Shown piece after piece: positions 37,396 to 47,059 of a stretch of DNA of 64,000 nucleotides. Both the position numbers and the translations under genes were made by a program. Source of the DNA: Burkholderia ambifaria (GTDB lineage: Bacteria > Pseudomonadota > Gammaproteobacteria > Burkholderiales > Burkholderiaceae); contig NZ_LKPJ01000010.1 of NCBI RefSeq assembly GCF_001443045.1, positions 124,001 through 188,000 on the forward strand. The letters are read 5' to 3'. Every line of letters starts with the position of its first letter. Position 1 is the stretch's first letter. The notes beneath the pieces were generated by a model. The model was not told the DNA's origin, searched no databases, and worked only from the letters and a program-made list of their open reading frames with translations.

Positions 37396-38046
37396 ATGAT
37401 GAAAAAGACGACCCTGAAATCGGTGTTTCTGACCGGCCTGCTGGTTCTCGTCCCGCTCGCGATCACGCTGTGGGTGCTCGGCCTCATCATCGGCACGATG
37501 GACCAGACGCTGCTGCTGCTGCCCGAATCGTGGCAGCCGGAGCGGATGCTCGGCTTCCACCTGCCGGGGATCGGTGCGGTGCTGACGCTCGCGTTCATCT
37601 TCGTCGTCGGGCTGGCCACGCAGAACTTCATCGGCCAGAAGTTCGTCACGTGGTGGAACGCGGTCGTGCGTCACATCCCGGTCGTCGGGCCGATCTACAC
37701 GAGCGTCAAGCAGGTGTCGGACACGCTGCTGTCGAGCAGCGGCAACGCGTTCCGCAAGGCGCTGCTGATCGAATACCCGCGTCGCGGCTCGTATACGATC
37801 GCGTTTCTGACCGGCGCGCCCGGCGGCGACGTGGTCAACCATCTGACGGAAGAGTACGTGAGCGTGTATGTGCCCACGACGCCGAACCCGACGTCGGGCT
37901 TCTTCCTGATGCTGCCGAAGAGCGAAGTCATCGAACTCGACATGTCGGTCGATGCCGCGCTCAAGTACATCGTCTCGATGGGCGTCGTGGCGCCTCCGGC
38001 GCCGGCTCCGGCGCCCGCCCGCCGTCCCGTCGAGCCGCCGCTGTAA
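37396..38046 (+). CDS. DUF502 membrane protein
   Basis: 216 residues. Two transmembrane segments (about 10-32 and 55-80) followed by the conserved HIPVVGPIYTSVKQV and a soluble domain with VPTTPNPTSGFFLML. The C-terminus is Pro/Ala-rich. Function unknown; it is commonly next to aspS in beta-proteobacteria, as here. ATG 37399 is an equally possible start. Confidence 0.87.
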   Translation: MMKKTTLKSVFLTGLLVLVPLAITLWVLGLIIGTMDQTLLLLPESWQPERMLGFHLPGIGAVLTLAFIFVVGLATQNFIGQKFVTWWNAVVRHIPVVGPIYTSVKQVSDTLLSSSGNAFRKALLIEYPRRGSYTIAFLTGAPGGDVVNHLTEEYVSVYVPTTPNPTSGFFLMLPKSEVIELDMSVDAALKYIVSMGVVAPPAPAPAPARRPVEPPL

Positions 38047-38113
38047 GTAAAGAATCATCGCCCGGGCCGCGCGTTGCGGCACCCGTTGATCAAACCGAAC
38101 GAAAGCAAACATC

Positions 38114-39916
38114 ATGTCGATGCGTACTGAATACTGCGGTCTCGTGACCGAACACCTGCTGGGCCAAACCGTGTCGCTGTGCGGCTGGGTGCAGCGCCGC
38201 CGCGATCACGGCGGTGTGATCTTCATCGACCTGCGCGATCGTGAAGGCCTCGTGCAGGTGGTGTGCGACCCGGACCGCGCGGAAATGTTCGCGACCGCCG
38301 AAGGCGTGCGCAACGAGTTCTGCGTGCAGATCAAGGGTCTCGTGCGCAACCGTCCGGAAGGCACGGTCAACGCGGGCCTGAAGAGCGGCAAGATCGAAGT
38401 GCTGTGCCACGAGCTGATCGTGCTGAACGCGTCGATCACGCCGCCGTTCCAGCTCGACGACGACAACCTGTCGGAAACGACGCGCCTCACGCACCGCGTG
38501 CTCGACCTGCGCCGTCCGCAGATGCAGCACAACCTGCGCCTGCGCTACCGCGTCGCGATCGAAGCGCGCAAGTACCTCGACGAGCAGGGCTTCATCGACA
38601 TCGAAACGCCGATGCTGACGAAGAGCACGCCGGAAGGCGCGCGCGACTACCTCGTGCCGTCGCGCGTGAACGCAGGCCAGTTCTTCGCGCTGCCGCAGTC
38701 GCCGCAGCTGTTCAAGCAGCTGCTGATGGTCGCGAACTTCGACCGTTACTACCAGATCACCAAGTGCTTCCGCGACGAAGACCTGCGCGCCGACCGCCAG
38801 CCGGAATTCACGCAGATCGATTGCGAGACGTCGTTCCTCGGCGAGCAGGAAATTCGTGACCTGTTCGAAGACATGATCCGTCACATCTTCAAGACGACGA
38901 TCGACGTCGAACTCGACGCGAAATTCCCGGTGATGCCGTACTCGGAAGCGATGGCGCGTTTCGGTTCGGACAAGCCGGACCTGCGCGTGCAGCTCGAGTT
39001 CACCGAGCTGACCGACGCGATGAAGGACGTCGACTTCAAGGTGTTCAGCACGCCGGCCAACGCGAAGGACGGCCGTGTCGCGGCGCTGCGCGTGCCGAAG
39101 GGCAGCGAGCTGTCGCGTGGCGACATCGACGGCTACACCGAATTCGTGCGCATCTACGGCGCGAAGGGCCTCGCATGGATCAAGGTCAACGAGAAGGCGA
39201 AGGGCCGCGACGGCCTGCAAAGCCCGATCGTCAAGAACCTGCACGACGCATCGATCGCGGCGATCCTCGAGCGCACCGGCGCTGAAGACGGCGACATCAT
39301 CTTCTTCGCGGCCGACCGCGCGAAGGTCGTCAACGACAGCCTCGGCGCGCTGCGCCTGAAGATCGGCCATTCGGAATTCGGCAAGGCGAACGGCCTCGTC
39401 CAGGCCGGCTGGAAGCCGCTGTGGGTCGTCGACTTCCCGATGTTCGAATACGACGACGAGGATGCGCGCTACGTCGCTGCGCACCACCCGTTCACGAGCC
39501 CGAAGGACGAGCACCTCGAGTACCTCGAGACCGATCCGGGCCGCTGCCTCGCGAAGGCCTACGACATGGTGCTGAACGGCTGGGAAATCGGCGGCGGCTC
39601 GGTGCGTATCCACCGCGAGGAAGTGCAGAGCAAGGTATTCCGCGCGCTGAAGATCGGTGCGGAAGAGGCGCAGCTGAAATTCGGCTTCCTGCTGGATGCG
39701 CTGCAGTACGGCGCGCCGCCGCACGGCGGTATCGCATTCGGTCTCGACCGCATCGTCACGATGATGGCCGGTGCCGATTCGATCCGCGACGTGATCGCGT
39801 TCCCGAAGACGCAGCGTGCGCAGGATCTGCTCACGCAGGCGCCGAGCCCGGTCGACGAGCGTCAGCTGCGCGAGCTGCACATCCGTCTGCGTCAGCCGGA
39901 ACAGCCGAAGGCGTAA
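38114..39916 (+). CDS. aspS: Aspartyl-tRNA synthetase
   Basis: 600 residues, bacterial type. N-terminal OB fold ([22 protein letters not shown]), class II motif 2 ([19 protein letters not shown]), the GAD insertion domain, and motif 3 ([13 protein letters not shown]). Whether it also charges tRNA-Asn (non-discriminating form) cannot be decided from this window. A strong terminator follows 45 nt after the stop. Confidence 0.97.
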   Translation: MSMRTEYCGLVTEHLLGQTVSLCGWVQRRRDHGGVIFIDLRDREGLVQVVCDPDRAEMFATAEGVRNEFCVQIKGLVRNRPEGTVNAGLKSGKIEVLCHELIVLNASITPPFQLDDDNLSETTRLTHRVLDLRRPQMQHNLRLRYRVAIEARKYLDEQGFIDIETPMLTKSTPEGARDYLVPSRVNAGQFFALPQSPQLFKQLLMVANFDRYYQITKCFRDEDLRADRQPEFTQIDCETSFLGEQEIRDLFEDMIRHIFKTTIDVELDAKFPVMPYSEAMARFGSDKPDLRVQLEFTELTDAMKDVDFKVFSTPANAKDGRVAALRVPKGSELSRGDIDGYTEFVRIYGAKGLAWIKVNEKAKGRDGLQSPIVKNLHDASIAAILERTGAEDGDIIFFAADRAKVVNDSLGALRLKIGHSEFGKANGLVQAGWKPLWVVDFPMFEYDDEDARYVAAHHPFTSPKDEHLEYLETDPGRCLAKAYDMVLNGWEIGGGSVRIHREEVQSKVFRALKIGAEEAQLKFGFLLDALQYGAPPHGGIAFGLDRIVTMMAGADSIRDVIAFPKTQRAQDLLTQAPSPVDERQLRELHIRLRQPEQPKA

Positions 39917-39961
39917 CGCTTGTCGCAGGTCGTGTGCGCGGCGACGCGCGCACGACAACCC

Positions 39962-39999
39962 AACGAAAAAGGCGCCGTGGTGCGCCTTTTTCGTTTTTT
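39962..39999 (+). terminator. Rho-independent terminator after aspS
   Basis: A 14-bp stem (39962-39975 with 39982-39995), 6-nt loop, A-rich left and T-rich right flank ending in a T run. It can act in both directions but only aspS runs into it. Confidence 0.9.
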
Positions 40000-40072
40000 G
40001 CGGTACAGTCGCAGCACTTGCCGCACGTTCGGGTGCAGCCCGAGACACGGCCCTGTGCCGCATGAAACAAAG

Positions 40073-40567
40073 ATGACGAAGCCGCCGAAAATCCCCGAAT
40101 CCGTTCTCGTCGTGATCTACACGCCCGACCTCGACGTGCTGGTGATCAAGCGTGCCGATCAGCCCGATTTCTGGCAATCGGTGACCGGATCGAAGGACAC
40201 GCTCGACGAGCCGCTTGCGCTCACGGCCGCGCGCGAAGTCGTCGAGGAAACCGGCATCGCGGTCGGGTCGCACGACGTGCCGGCCACCGCGCTGATCGAC
40301 TGGCACCACCGGATCGAATACACGATCTATCCGCAATACCTGCATCGCTATGCGCCGGGCGTCACGCGCAACGTCGAGCACTGGTTCGGCCTGTGCGTGC
40401 CGCACCGCGTCGACGTGACGCTGTCGCCGCGCGAGCACGTCGACTACGCGTGGCTGCCGTTCCGCGAAGCGGCCGAGCGCTGCTTCTCGCCGTCGAACGC
40501 CGAAGCGATCCTGCAATTGCCCGTGCGCGTGTCGCTCGCGCGGGCGCCGCACGGCTCGTCCGCATGA
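40073..40567 (+). CDS. nudB: Dihydroneopterin triphosphate diphosphatase NudB
   Basis: 164 residues. The Nudix box is complete: GSKDTLDEPLALTAAREVVEETGI in two overlapping parts, residues about 40-63, with REVVEETGI at its end. NudB removes pyrophosphate from dihydroneopterin triphosphate in folate synthesis; the assignment rests on length and overall pattern. ATG 40073 lies after the aspS terminator. It overlaps clsB by 4 nt. Confidence 0.87.
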   Translation: MTKPPKIPESVLVVIYTPDLDVLVIKRADQPDFWQSVTGSKDTLDEPLALTAAREVVEETGIAVGSHDVPATALIDWHHRIEYTIYPQYLHRYAPGVTRNVEHWFGLCVPHRVDVTLSPREHVDYAWLPFREAAERCFSPSNAEAILQLPVRVSLARAPHGSSA

Positions 40568-41838
40568 ATGCGGAAACCCGCAAGCGCTTCGCGCAATTGC
40601 GGCAGATGTTCCTGCAGGAGCGCGGCTCCGCGTCGCGGCTCGCATTCACGGCGGGCAACACCGTGCGCCTGTGCGAGACCGGCAGCGAATTCTTCCACGC
40701 GCTGATCGAGCGGATCGATGCGGCGCGCGAGCAGGTGATGCTCGAAACCTATATCTTTTGCGACGACGCGGCCGGCCGGCCGGTGTCGGATGCGCTGATT
40801 CGCGCGGCACAGCGCGGCGTGCGCGTGCGCGTGATCACCGACGGCATCGGCACCGCGCGCCTGCCGCTGTTCGACACGTGGGCCGAGGCCGGCGTCGAGC
40901 ACTGCATCTACAACCGCTTCCTGTTCGGCCGTTTCGGCTTCTCGCGCACGCACCGCAAGCTCGCGGTGATCGATCATGCGGTCGCGTTCTGCGGCGGCAT
41001 CAACATCGTCGACGATTACACGCAGGGCAGCGCGACGCTGCCGTTTCCGCGCTGGGATTTCGCGGTCGAGATGGCCGGGCCGGCGGTGTCGGACGTGCGC
41101 GCCGCGTTGGAGCTGCAGTGGCACCGGATCCAGTTCGGCCACAAGCCGTACGCGCAGTACGCGGCCGGGCTGCACGGCGGCGAAGCGTTTCCCGACATGT
41201 TCCGGCGCTGGATGCGCAGCCACCGGTGGATCAAGGCCGGCGCGCTGCGGGTCGTCACCGAGCCGAGCGTCGCGTTCGTCGCGCGCGACAACGTCGTGAA
41301 CCGCCGCGCGATCGAGAAGGCGTATCTCGCCGCGATCGGCCAGGCGCGTCACCGGATCCTGCTCGCGAACCCGTACTTCATGCCGGGCCGCAAGCTGCGC
41401 CGTGCGTTGACGGGCGCCGCGCGGCGCGGCGTCGACGTGCGGATCCTGATCGGCCGCAAGGAGTTCACGGCGCTCGATACGGCCGTGCCGTTCCTGTATC
41501 ACGCGCTGCTGCGCGCAGGCGTGCGCGTGGCGGAATACGACAAGACGATCCTGCACGGCAAGGTCGCGGTGATCGACGACAATTGGGCAACCGTCGGTTC
41601 GTCGAACCTGGATGCGCTGAGCCTGATGCTGAACAATGAGGCCAATGTCGTGCTGGTGCGCTACGACGCGATCACCAACGAGCTGCGCGACGCGATCGCG
41701 GCCGCGTTCTCCGAAGGCCGCGAAATCGACGCCGCCCGGTACGCCGCACGGCCGCGCATCGAGCGTATGCTGAACTGGCTCGCGTACAACACGTACCGCA
41801 TCGTGATGAAGGCGCTGACGGTCGGCGGTTACGACTGA
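40564..41838 (+). CDS. clsB: Cardiolipin synthase B
   Basis: 424 residues. Two HKD motifs: THRKLAVID (His130) with GGINIVDDY, and LHGKVAVID (His331) with GSSNLDALS. No N-terminal membrane hairpin, as in ClsB as opposed to ClsA. It condenses phosphatidylglycerol (or PE) into cardiolipin at the inner membrane. The start overlaps nudB by ATGA. Confidence 0.92.
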   Translation: MNAETRKRFAQLRQMFLQERGSASRLAFTAGNTVRLCETGSEFFHALIERIDAAREQVMLETYIFCDDAAGRPVSDALIRAAQRGVRVRVITDGIGTARLPLFDTWAEAGVEHCIYNRFLFGRFGFSRTHRKLAVIDHAVAFCGGINIVDDYTQGSATLPFPRWDFAVEMAGPAVSDVRAALELQWHRIQFGHKPYAQYAAGLHGGEAFPDMFRRWMRSHRWIKAGALRVVTEPSVAFVARDNVVNRRAIEKAYLAAIGQARHRILLANPYFMPGRKLRRALTGAARRGVDVRILIGRKEFTALDTAVPFLYHALLRAGVRVAEYDKTILHGKVAVIDDNWATVGSSNLDALSLMLNNEANVVLVRYDAITNELRDAIAAAFSEGREIDAARYAARPRIERMLNWLAYNTYRIVMKALTVGGYD

Positions 41839-41993
41839 CACGGACTAAGCGTCCGCTTCAAAAATCTGTCCGCACGTTCGTGCGGAAAAGCCGCTCCGGT
41901 CCCGCCGGAATCGCGCAAAATAGCGGCTCGGTTAGACACCGGTTTCTAATAATTTCCTTGTTTCGCGAGCGGCCGCACTCAATAATAGTACGG

Positions 41994-42023
41994 CCGTTCG
42001 ATTTTATTCGAACCCCCGAACGG
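41994..42023 (+). promoter_or_regulatory. Nested palindrome upstream of the TetR gene
   Basis: GTTCGA-TTTTAT-TCGAAC (41996-42013) is an exact inverted repeat. A third half-site CGAACGG (42017-42023) pairs with CCGTTCG (41994-42000). It lies 14-44 nt before the TetR start, where an autorepressor site would be. The AT-rich stretch at 41946-41956 may contain the -10. Confidence 0.5.
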
Positions 42024-42037
42024 TTACAGAAAAAGCT

Positions 42038-42637
42038 ATGCGAAAAGGCGAACAGACGCGTGCCGCGATACTTGAAGCTGCTTTGGACCTCGCCAGCCGT
42101 GACGGGCTGGAGGGGCTGACGATCGGCCTCCTGGCCGAGCGCATGCAGATGAGCAAGAGCGGTGTGTTCGCGCACTTCGGATCGCGCGAAGACCTGCAGG
42201 TCGAGGTCGTCCGCGAGTATCACCATCGTTTCGAAAACGAGGTGTTCTTTCCGAGCCTGCGCGAGCCGCGAGGCTTGCCGCGCCTTCGGGCGATGCTGGC
42301 CCGCTGGACGGAGAAGCGCATCCAGGAGGTGACGACCGGATGCATCTACATCAGCGGTGCCGTCGAGTACGACGACCGGCCTGACAGCCCCGTGCGCGAG
42401 CAGTTGATCGCGAGCGTGACGGCCTGGCGTGCCGCGATGCTGCGTGCCATTTCGCAGGCGAAAGAAGAAGGCCATCTGCGTGCGGATACGGATCCGGACC
42501 TGATGCTCTTCGAGTTGTACAGCTTCACGCTCGGCCTGCATCACGACGCACGCTTCCTGCATTCGCCGGATGCCGTGCGCCTCACGTGGGCCGCGCTGGA
42601 AAAGACGATTGTTTCGTATCAGAGCGAGAGCCGTTAG
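42038..42637 (+). CDS. TetR-family regulator of the beta-oxidation operon
   Basis: 199 residues. N-terminal TetR HTH (IGLLAERMQMSKSGVFAHFGSREDL); the C-terminal ligand domain resembles that of fatty-acid-responsive TetR proteins. Directly upstream of an acyl-CoA dehydrogenase gene, 58 nt apart, so it probably represses the operon until an acyl-CoA is bound. The palindrome at 41994-42023 is the likely operator. Confidence 0.87.
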   Translation: MRKGEQTRAAILEAALDLASRDGLEGLTIGLLAERMQMSKSGVFAHFGSREDLQVEVVREYHHRFENEVFFPSLREPRGLPRLRAMLARWTEKRIQEVTTGCIYISGAVEYDDRPDSPVREQLIASVTAWRAAMLRAISQAKEEGHLRADTDPDLMLFELYSFTLGLHHDARFLHSPDAVRLTWAALEKTIVSYQSESR

Positions 42638-42695
42638 CGGCGCGTGACCCGCCCGCCAGGAGCTCGAGCCGTTTTGCCCACCTTTGGAGAGAGTC

Positions 42696-44483
42696 ATGGG
42701 ACAGTACGCCGCGCCGCTGCGCGACATGCAATTCGTGTTGCACGAGCTTCTGAACGTCGAAGCCGAAGTCAAGCAAATGCCCAAGCATGCGGACCTCGAC
42801 GCCGACACGATCAACCAGGTCCTCGAGGAAGCGGGCAAGTTCTGCTCCGAGGTACTGTTCCCGCTGAACCAGGTCGGCGACCGCGAAGGCTGCACGTATG
42901 AAGGCGACGGCGTCGTGAAGACCCCGACCGGCTTCAAGGAAGCGTATCAGCAGTACGTCGAGGCCGGCTGGCCGGCGCTCGGCTGCGATCCGGACTACGG
43001 CGGCCAGGGCCTGCCCGCGTTCGTGAACAACGCGCTCTTCGAAATGCTGAACTCGGCGAACCAGGCATGGACGATGTATCCGGGCCTGTCGCACGGCGCC
43101 TACGAGTGCCTGCACGCGCACGGCACGCCGGAACTGCAGCAGCAATATCTGCCGAAGCTCGTGTCGGGCGAATGGACGGGCACGATGTGCCTGACCGAGC
43201 CGCATTGCGGCACCGACCTCGGCATCCTGCGCACCAAGGCCGAACCGAACGTCGACGGCTCGTACTCGATCAGCGGCACGAAGATCTTCATCTCGAGCGG
43301 CGAGCACGACATGTCGAAGAACATCATCCACCTCGTGCTCGCGCGCCTGCCGGACGCGCCGCAAGGCACGAAGGGGATCTCGCTGTTCATCGTGCCGAAG
43401 TTCATTCCGGACGCCGCGGGCGAGCCGGGCGAGCGCAACGGCATCAAGTGCGGCTCGATCGAGCACAAGATGGGCATCCACGGCAACTCGACGTGCGTGA
43501 TGAACCTCGACGGCGCGAAGGGCTGGATGGTCGGCGAGCCGAACAAGGGCTTGAACGCGATGTTCGTGATGATGAACGCCGCGCGTCTGGGCGTCGGCAT
43601 GCAGGGCCTCGGCCTCACGGAAGTCGCTTACCAGAACTCGCTGACGTACGCGAAGGAGCGCCTGCAGATGCGCTCGCTGACGGGCCCGAAGGCACCGGAC
43701 AAGCCGGCCGACCCGATCATCGTGCACCCGGACGTGCGCCGCATGCTGCTCACGCAGAAGGCCTACGCCGAAGGCGCGCGCGCGTTCACGTACTGGTCCG
43801 CGCTGCAGATCGACAAGGAACTGTCGCACGCTGACGAAGCGGTGCGCAAGGAAGCGGCCGACCTCGTCGCGCTGCTCACGCCGATCATCAAGGCGTTCCT
43901 GACCGACAACGCGTTCGAGTCGACCAACCACGCAATGCAGATCTACGGCGGCCACGGCTTCATCTCCGAGTGGGGCATGGAGCAGTACGTGCGCGACGCG
44001 CGGATCAACATGATCTACGAAGGCACGAACTCGATCCAGTCGCTCGACCTGCTGGGCCGCAAGGTGCTCGGCGACATGGGCGCGAAGCTGAAGAAGTTCG
44101 GCAAGCTCGTCACCGAATTCGCGGAAGCCGAAGGCGTGAAGCCGGAGATGGCCGAGTTCATCAACCCGCTCGCCGACATCGGTGACAAGGTGCAGAAGCT
44201 GACGATGGAAATCGGCATGAAGGCGATGCAGAACCCGGACGAAGTCGGCGCCGCCGCCGTGCCGTACCTGCGCACCGTCGGCCACCTGGTGTTCTCGTAC
44301 TTCTGGGCGCGCATGGCGCGTCTCGCGCTCGACAAGGAAGCGTCGGGCGATCCGTTCTACAAGTCGAAGCTCGCCACCGCCCGTTTCTATTTCGCGCGCC
44401 TGCTGCCCGAGACGGCAGCGACGATCCGCGCCGCGCGCGCCGGTTCGAAGACGCTGATGGAAGTCGACGAATCGCTGTTCTGA
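42696..44483 (+). CDS. Acyl-CoA dehydrogenase, long form
   Basis: 595 residues. FAD-dependent acyl-CoA dehydrogenase with CLTEPHCGTDLG and the catalytic Glu in YEGTNSIQSLDLL, plus an extra C-terminal domain found in this about 600-residue subgroup. It makes the first double bond in fatty-acid beta-oxidation. GGAGA precedes ATG 42696. The downstream HAD-ECH, thiolase and hydratase genes complete the cycle. Confidence 0.94.
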   Translation: MGQYAAPLRDMQFVLHELLNVEAEVKQMPKHADLDADTINQVLEEAGKFCSEVLFPLNQVGDREGCTYEGDGVVKTPTGFKEAYQQYVEAGWPALGCDPDYGGQGLPAFVNNALFEMLNSANQAWTMYPGLSHGAYECLHAHGTPELQQQYLPKLVSGEWTGTMCLTEPHCGTDLGILRTKAEPNVDGSYSISGTKIFISSGEHDMSKNIIHLVLARLPDAPQGTKGISLFIVPKFIPDAAGEPGERNGIKCGSIEHKMGIHGNSTCVMNLDGAKGWMVGEPNKGLNAMFVMMNAARLGVGMQGLGLTEVAYQNSLTYAKERLQMRSLTGPKAPDKPADPIIVHPDVRRMLLTQKAYAEGARAFTYWSALQIDKELSHADEAVRKEAADLVALLTPIIKAFLTDNAFESTNHAMQIYGGHGFISEWGMEQYVRDARINMIYEGTNSIQSLDLLGRKVLGDMGAKLKKFGKLVTEFAEAEGVKPEMAEFINPLADIGDKVQKLTMEIGMKAMQNPDEVGAAAVPYLRTVGHLVFSYFWARMARLALDKEASGDPFYKSKLATARFYFARLLPETAATIRAARAGSKTLMEVDESLF

Positions 44484-44596
44484 CGCGAGTCCGGGCGGGG
44501 CGCACCGCGCGCCGCCCGAACGCAACGGTTCCTGGTACTCACTTCGCCGTGCAGCCCTCACAACCCGCGCTGCACGACACTATCCGGAGACATCCC

Positions 44597-47032
44597 GTGA
44601 GCAATTTCCTGATTCGCAAGGTCGCCGTGCTGGGCGCCGGCGTGATGGGCGCGCAGATCGCCGCGCACCTCGTCAACGCGCGCGTGCCGGTGCTGCTGTT
44701 CGACCTGCCGGCCAAGGAAGGCCCTAAAAACGCGATCGCGCTGAAGGCGATCGAGAACCTGAAGAAGCTGTCGCCCGCGCCGTTCGGCGTGAAGGACGAC
44801 GCGAAATACCTCGAAGCCGCGAACTACGAAGACGACATCGCGAAGCTTGCCGAGTGCGACGTCGTGATCGAAGCGATCGCCGAGCGGATGGACTGGAAGC
44901 ACGACCTGTACAAGAAGGTCGCGCCGCACATCGCGCCGAATGCGATCTTCGCGACCAACACGTCGGGCCTGTCGATCACGAAGCTGTCCGAAGGTTTCTC
45001 GGACGAGCTGAAGTCGCGCTTCTGCGGCGTGCACTTCTTCAACCCGCCGCGCTACATGCACCTCGTCGAGCTGATCCCGACCGCGCATACGCGCCCGGAG
45101 ATCCTCGACCAGCTCGAAACCTTCCTGACGAGCATCGTCGGCAAGGGCGTCGTGCGCGCGAAGGACACGCCGAACTTCATCGCGAACCGCGTCGGCATCT
45201 TCTCGATCCTCGCGGTGATCACCGAGGCCGCGAAGTTCGGCCTGCGCTTCGACGAAGTCGACGACCTGACGGGCAGCCGCCTCGGCCGCGCGAAGTCGGC
45301 GACGTTCCGCACCGCGGACGTGGTCGGCCTCGACACGATGGCGCACGTGATCAAGACGATGCAGGACAACCTCGCCGACGATCCGTTCTTCCCGGTCTAC
45401 CAGACGCCTGCCGTGCTCGCCGAGATGGTGAAGCAGGGCGCGCTCGGCCAGAAGACGGGCGGCGGTTTCTACAAGAAGGAAGGCAAGGCGATCAAGGTGC
45501 TCGACGCGAAGACGGGCACCTACGTGGATTCGGGCGCGAAGGCGGACGAAACCGTCGGCCGCATCCTGAAGCGCCCGCCGGCGGAACGCCTGAAGCTGCT
45601 GCGCGAAACGGATCATCCGCACGCGCAGTTCCTGTGGTCGATCTTCCGCGACGTGTTCCACTACATCGGCGTGCATCTCGAGTCGATTGCCGACAACGCG
45701 CGCGACGTCGACCTCGCGATCCGCTGGGGCTTCGGCTGGAACGAAGGCCCGTTCGAAGGCTGGCAGGCCGCCGGCTGGAAGCAGGTCGCCGAGTGGGTGC
45801 AGGAAGACATCGCGGCCGGCAAGGCGCTCGCGAACGTGCCGCTGCCGTCGTGGGTGCTCGCAGGCGTGGTCGCCGAGAAGGGCGGCGTGCACACGGCCGA
45901 AGGCTCGTGGGCGCCGGCGTCGCAGCGCTTCGTGCCGCGTTCGGACCTCGCCGTCTACGGCAAGCAGGTGTTCCGCGCGCCGCTCGTCGGCGAAGCCGGC
46001 GCCGATCCGAAGACGTACGGCAAGACGCTGTTCGAAACCGACGCGGTGCGCGCGTGGGTCGACGACCGTGTGGGTGAAGACGACGTCGTGATCGTGTCGT
46101 TCAAGTCGAAGATGAACACGATCGGACCGAGCGTGATCGACGGCCTCGTGCAGGCGATCGAACTCGCGGAGAAGGACTACAAGGGCGTGGTGATCTGGCA
46201 GCCGACGTCGCTGAAGCTCGGCACGCCGGGCGGCCCGTTCTCGGCCGGCGCGAACCTCGAGGAGGCGATGCCCGCGTTCATGATGGGCGGCGCGAAGGGC
46301 ATCGAGCCGTTCGTGAAGAAGTTCCAGGAAGGCATGCTGCGCGTGAAGTACGCGAACGTGCCGGTGGTGGCGGCCGTGTCGGGCATCGCGCTCGGCGGCG
46401 GGTGCGAGCTGATGCTGCACAGCGCGAAGCGCGTCGTGCACGTCGAGAGCTATATCGGCCTCGTCGAAGTAGGCGTCGGCCTCGTGCCGGCGGGCGGCGG
46501 CCTGAAGGAAGCGGCGCTGCGCGCGGCGGATGCCGCCACGGCCGCGAACGCGACCACCGACATCCTGAAGTTCGTCACGAAGTCGTTCGAGAACGCGGCG
46601 ATGGCGAAGGTGTCGTCGTCGGCACACGATGCGCGCGCGATGGGTTACCTGAAGCCGTCCGACACGATCATCTTCAACGTGTTCGAACTGCTCGACACCG
46701 CGAAGAAGGAAGCGCGCGCGCTGGCCGCCGTCGGCTACCGCGCACCGCTGCGCGCGAAGGACGTGCCGGTCGCAGGCCGTTCGGCAATCGCGACGATCAA
46801 GGCCTCGCTCGTCAACATGCGTGACGGCCGCTTCATCAGCGACCACGACTACCTGATCGCGAGCCGCATCGCCGAAGCCGTGTGCGGCGGCGACGTCGAA
46901 GCCGGCAGCCTCGTCGACGAGCAGTGGCTGCTCGCGCTCGAGCGCCGCGCGTTCGTCGAGCTGCTCGGCACGCAGAAGACGCAGGAACGGATCATGGGCA
47001 TGTTGCAGACCGGCAAGCCGGTGCGTAACTGA
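44597..47032 (+). CDS. 3-hydroxyacyl-CoA dehydrogenase / enoyl-CoA hydratase fusion
   Basis: 811 residues from GTG 44597, preceded by CGGAGA. The N-terminal half is a 3-hydroxyacyl-CoA dehydrogenase (NAD loop AVLGAGVMGAQIAAHL, FFNPPRYMHLVEL, DTPNFIANR). The C-terminal part (about 490-690) is a crotonase-fold hydratase (GIALGGGCELMLHS, GLVPAGGGLKEA). The order is the reverse of E. coli FadB/FadJ and like Bacillus FadN. It does steps two and three of beta-oxidation. Confidence 0.92.
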   Translation: MSNFLIRKVAVLGAGVMGAQIAAHLVNARVPVLLFDLPAKEGPKNAIALKAIENLKKLSPAPFGVKDDAKYLEAANYEDDIAKLAECDVVIEAIAERMDWKHDLYKKVAPHIAPNAIFATNTSGLSITKLSEGFSDELKSRFCGVHFFNPPRYMHLVELIPTAHTRPEILDQLETFLTSIVGKGVVRAKDTPNFIANRVGIFSILAVITEAAKFGLRFDEVDDLTGSRLGRAKSATFRTADVVGLDTMAHVIKTMQDNLADDPFFPVYQTPAVLAEMVKQGALGQKTGGGFYKKEGKAIKVLDAKTGTYVDSGAKADETVGRILKRPPAERLKLLRETDHPHAQFLWSIFRDVFHYIGVHLESIADNARDVDLAIRWGFGWNEGPFEGWQAAGWKQVAEWVQEDIAAGKALANVPLPSWVLAGVVAEKGGVHTAEGSWAPASQRFVPRSDLAVYGKQVFRAPLVGEAGADPKTYGKTLFETDAVRAWVDDRVGEDDVVIVSFKSKMNTIGPSVIDGLVQAIELAEKDYKGVVIWQPTSLKLGTPGGPFSAGANLEEAMPAFMMGGAKGIEPFVKKFQEGMLRVKYANVPVVAAVSGIALGGGCELMLHSAKRVVHVESYIGLVEVGVGLVPAGGGLKEAALRAADAATAANATTDILKFVTKSFENAAMAKVSSSAHDARAMGYLKPSDTIIFNVFELLDTAKKEARALAAVGYRAPLRAKDVPVAGRSAIATIKASLVNMRDGRFISDHDYLIASRIAEAVCGGDVEAGSLVDEQWLLALERRAFVELLGTQKTQERIMGMLQTGKPVRN

Positions 47033-47059
47033 GCGAGCGGATAAGGCAAGGAGTCTCAA

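Noticed and set aside
9639-41838. The PLD lipoprotein gene and clsB as a recent duplication
   Set aside because: They share only HKD motifs; length, signal sequence and surrounding residues differ clearly.
41869-41886. Hairpin TCCGCAC/GTGCGGA after clsB as terminator
   Set aside because: Only 7 bp with A residues after it on the plus strand; polarity and strength do not support termination of clsB.
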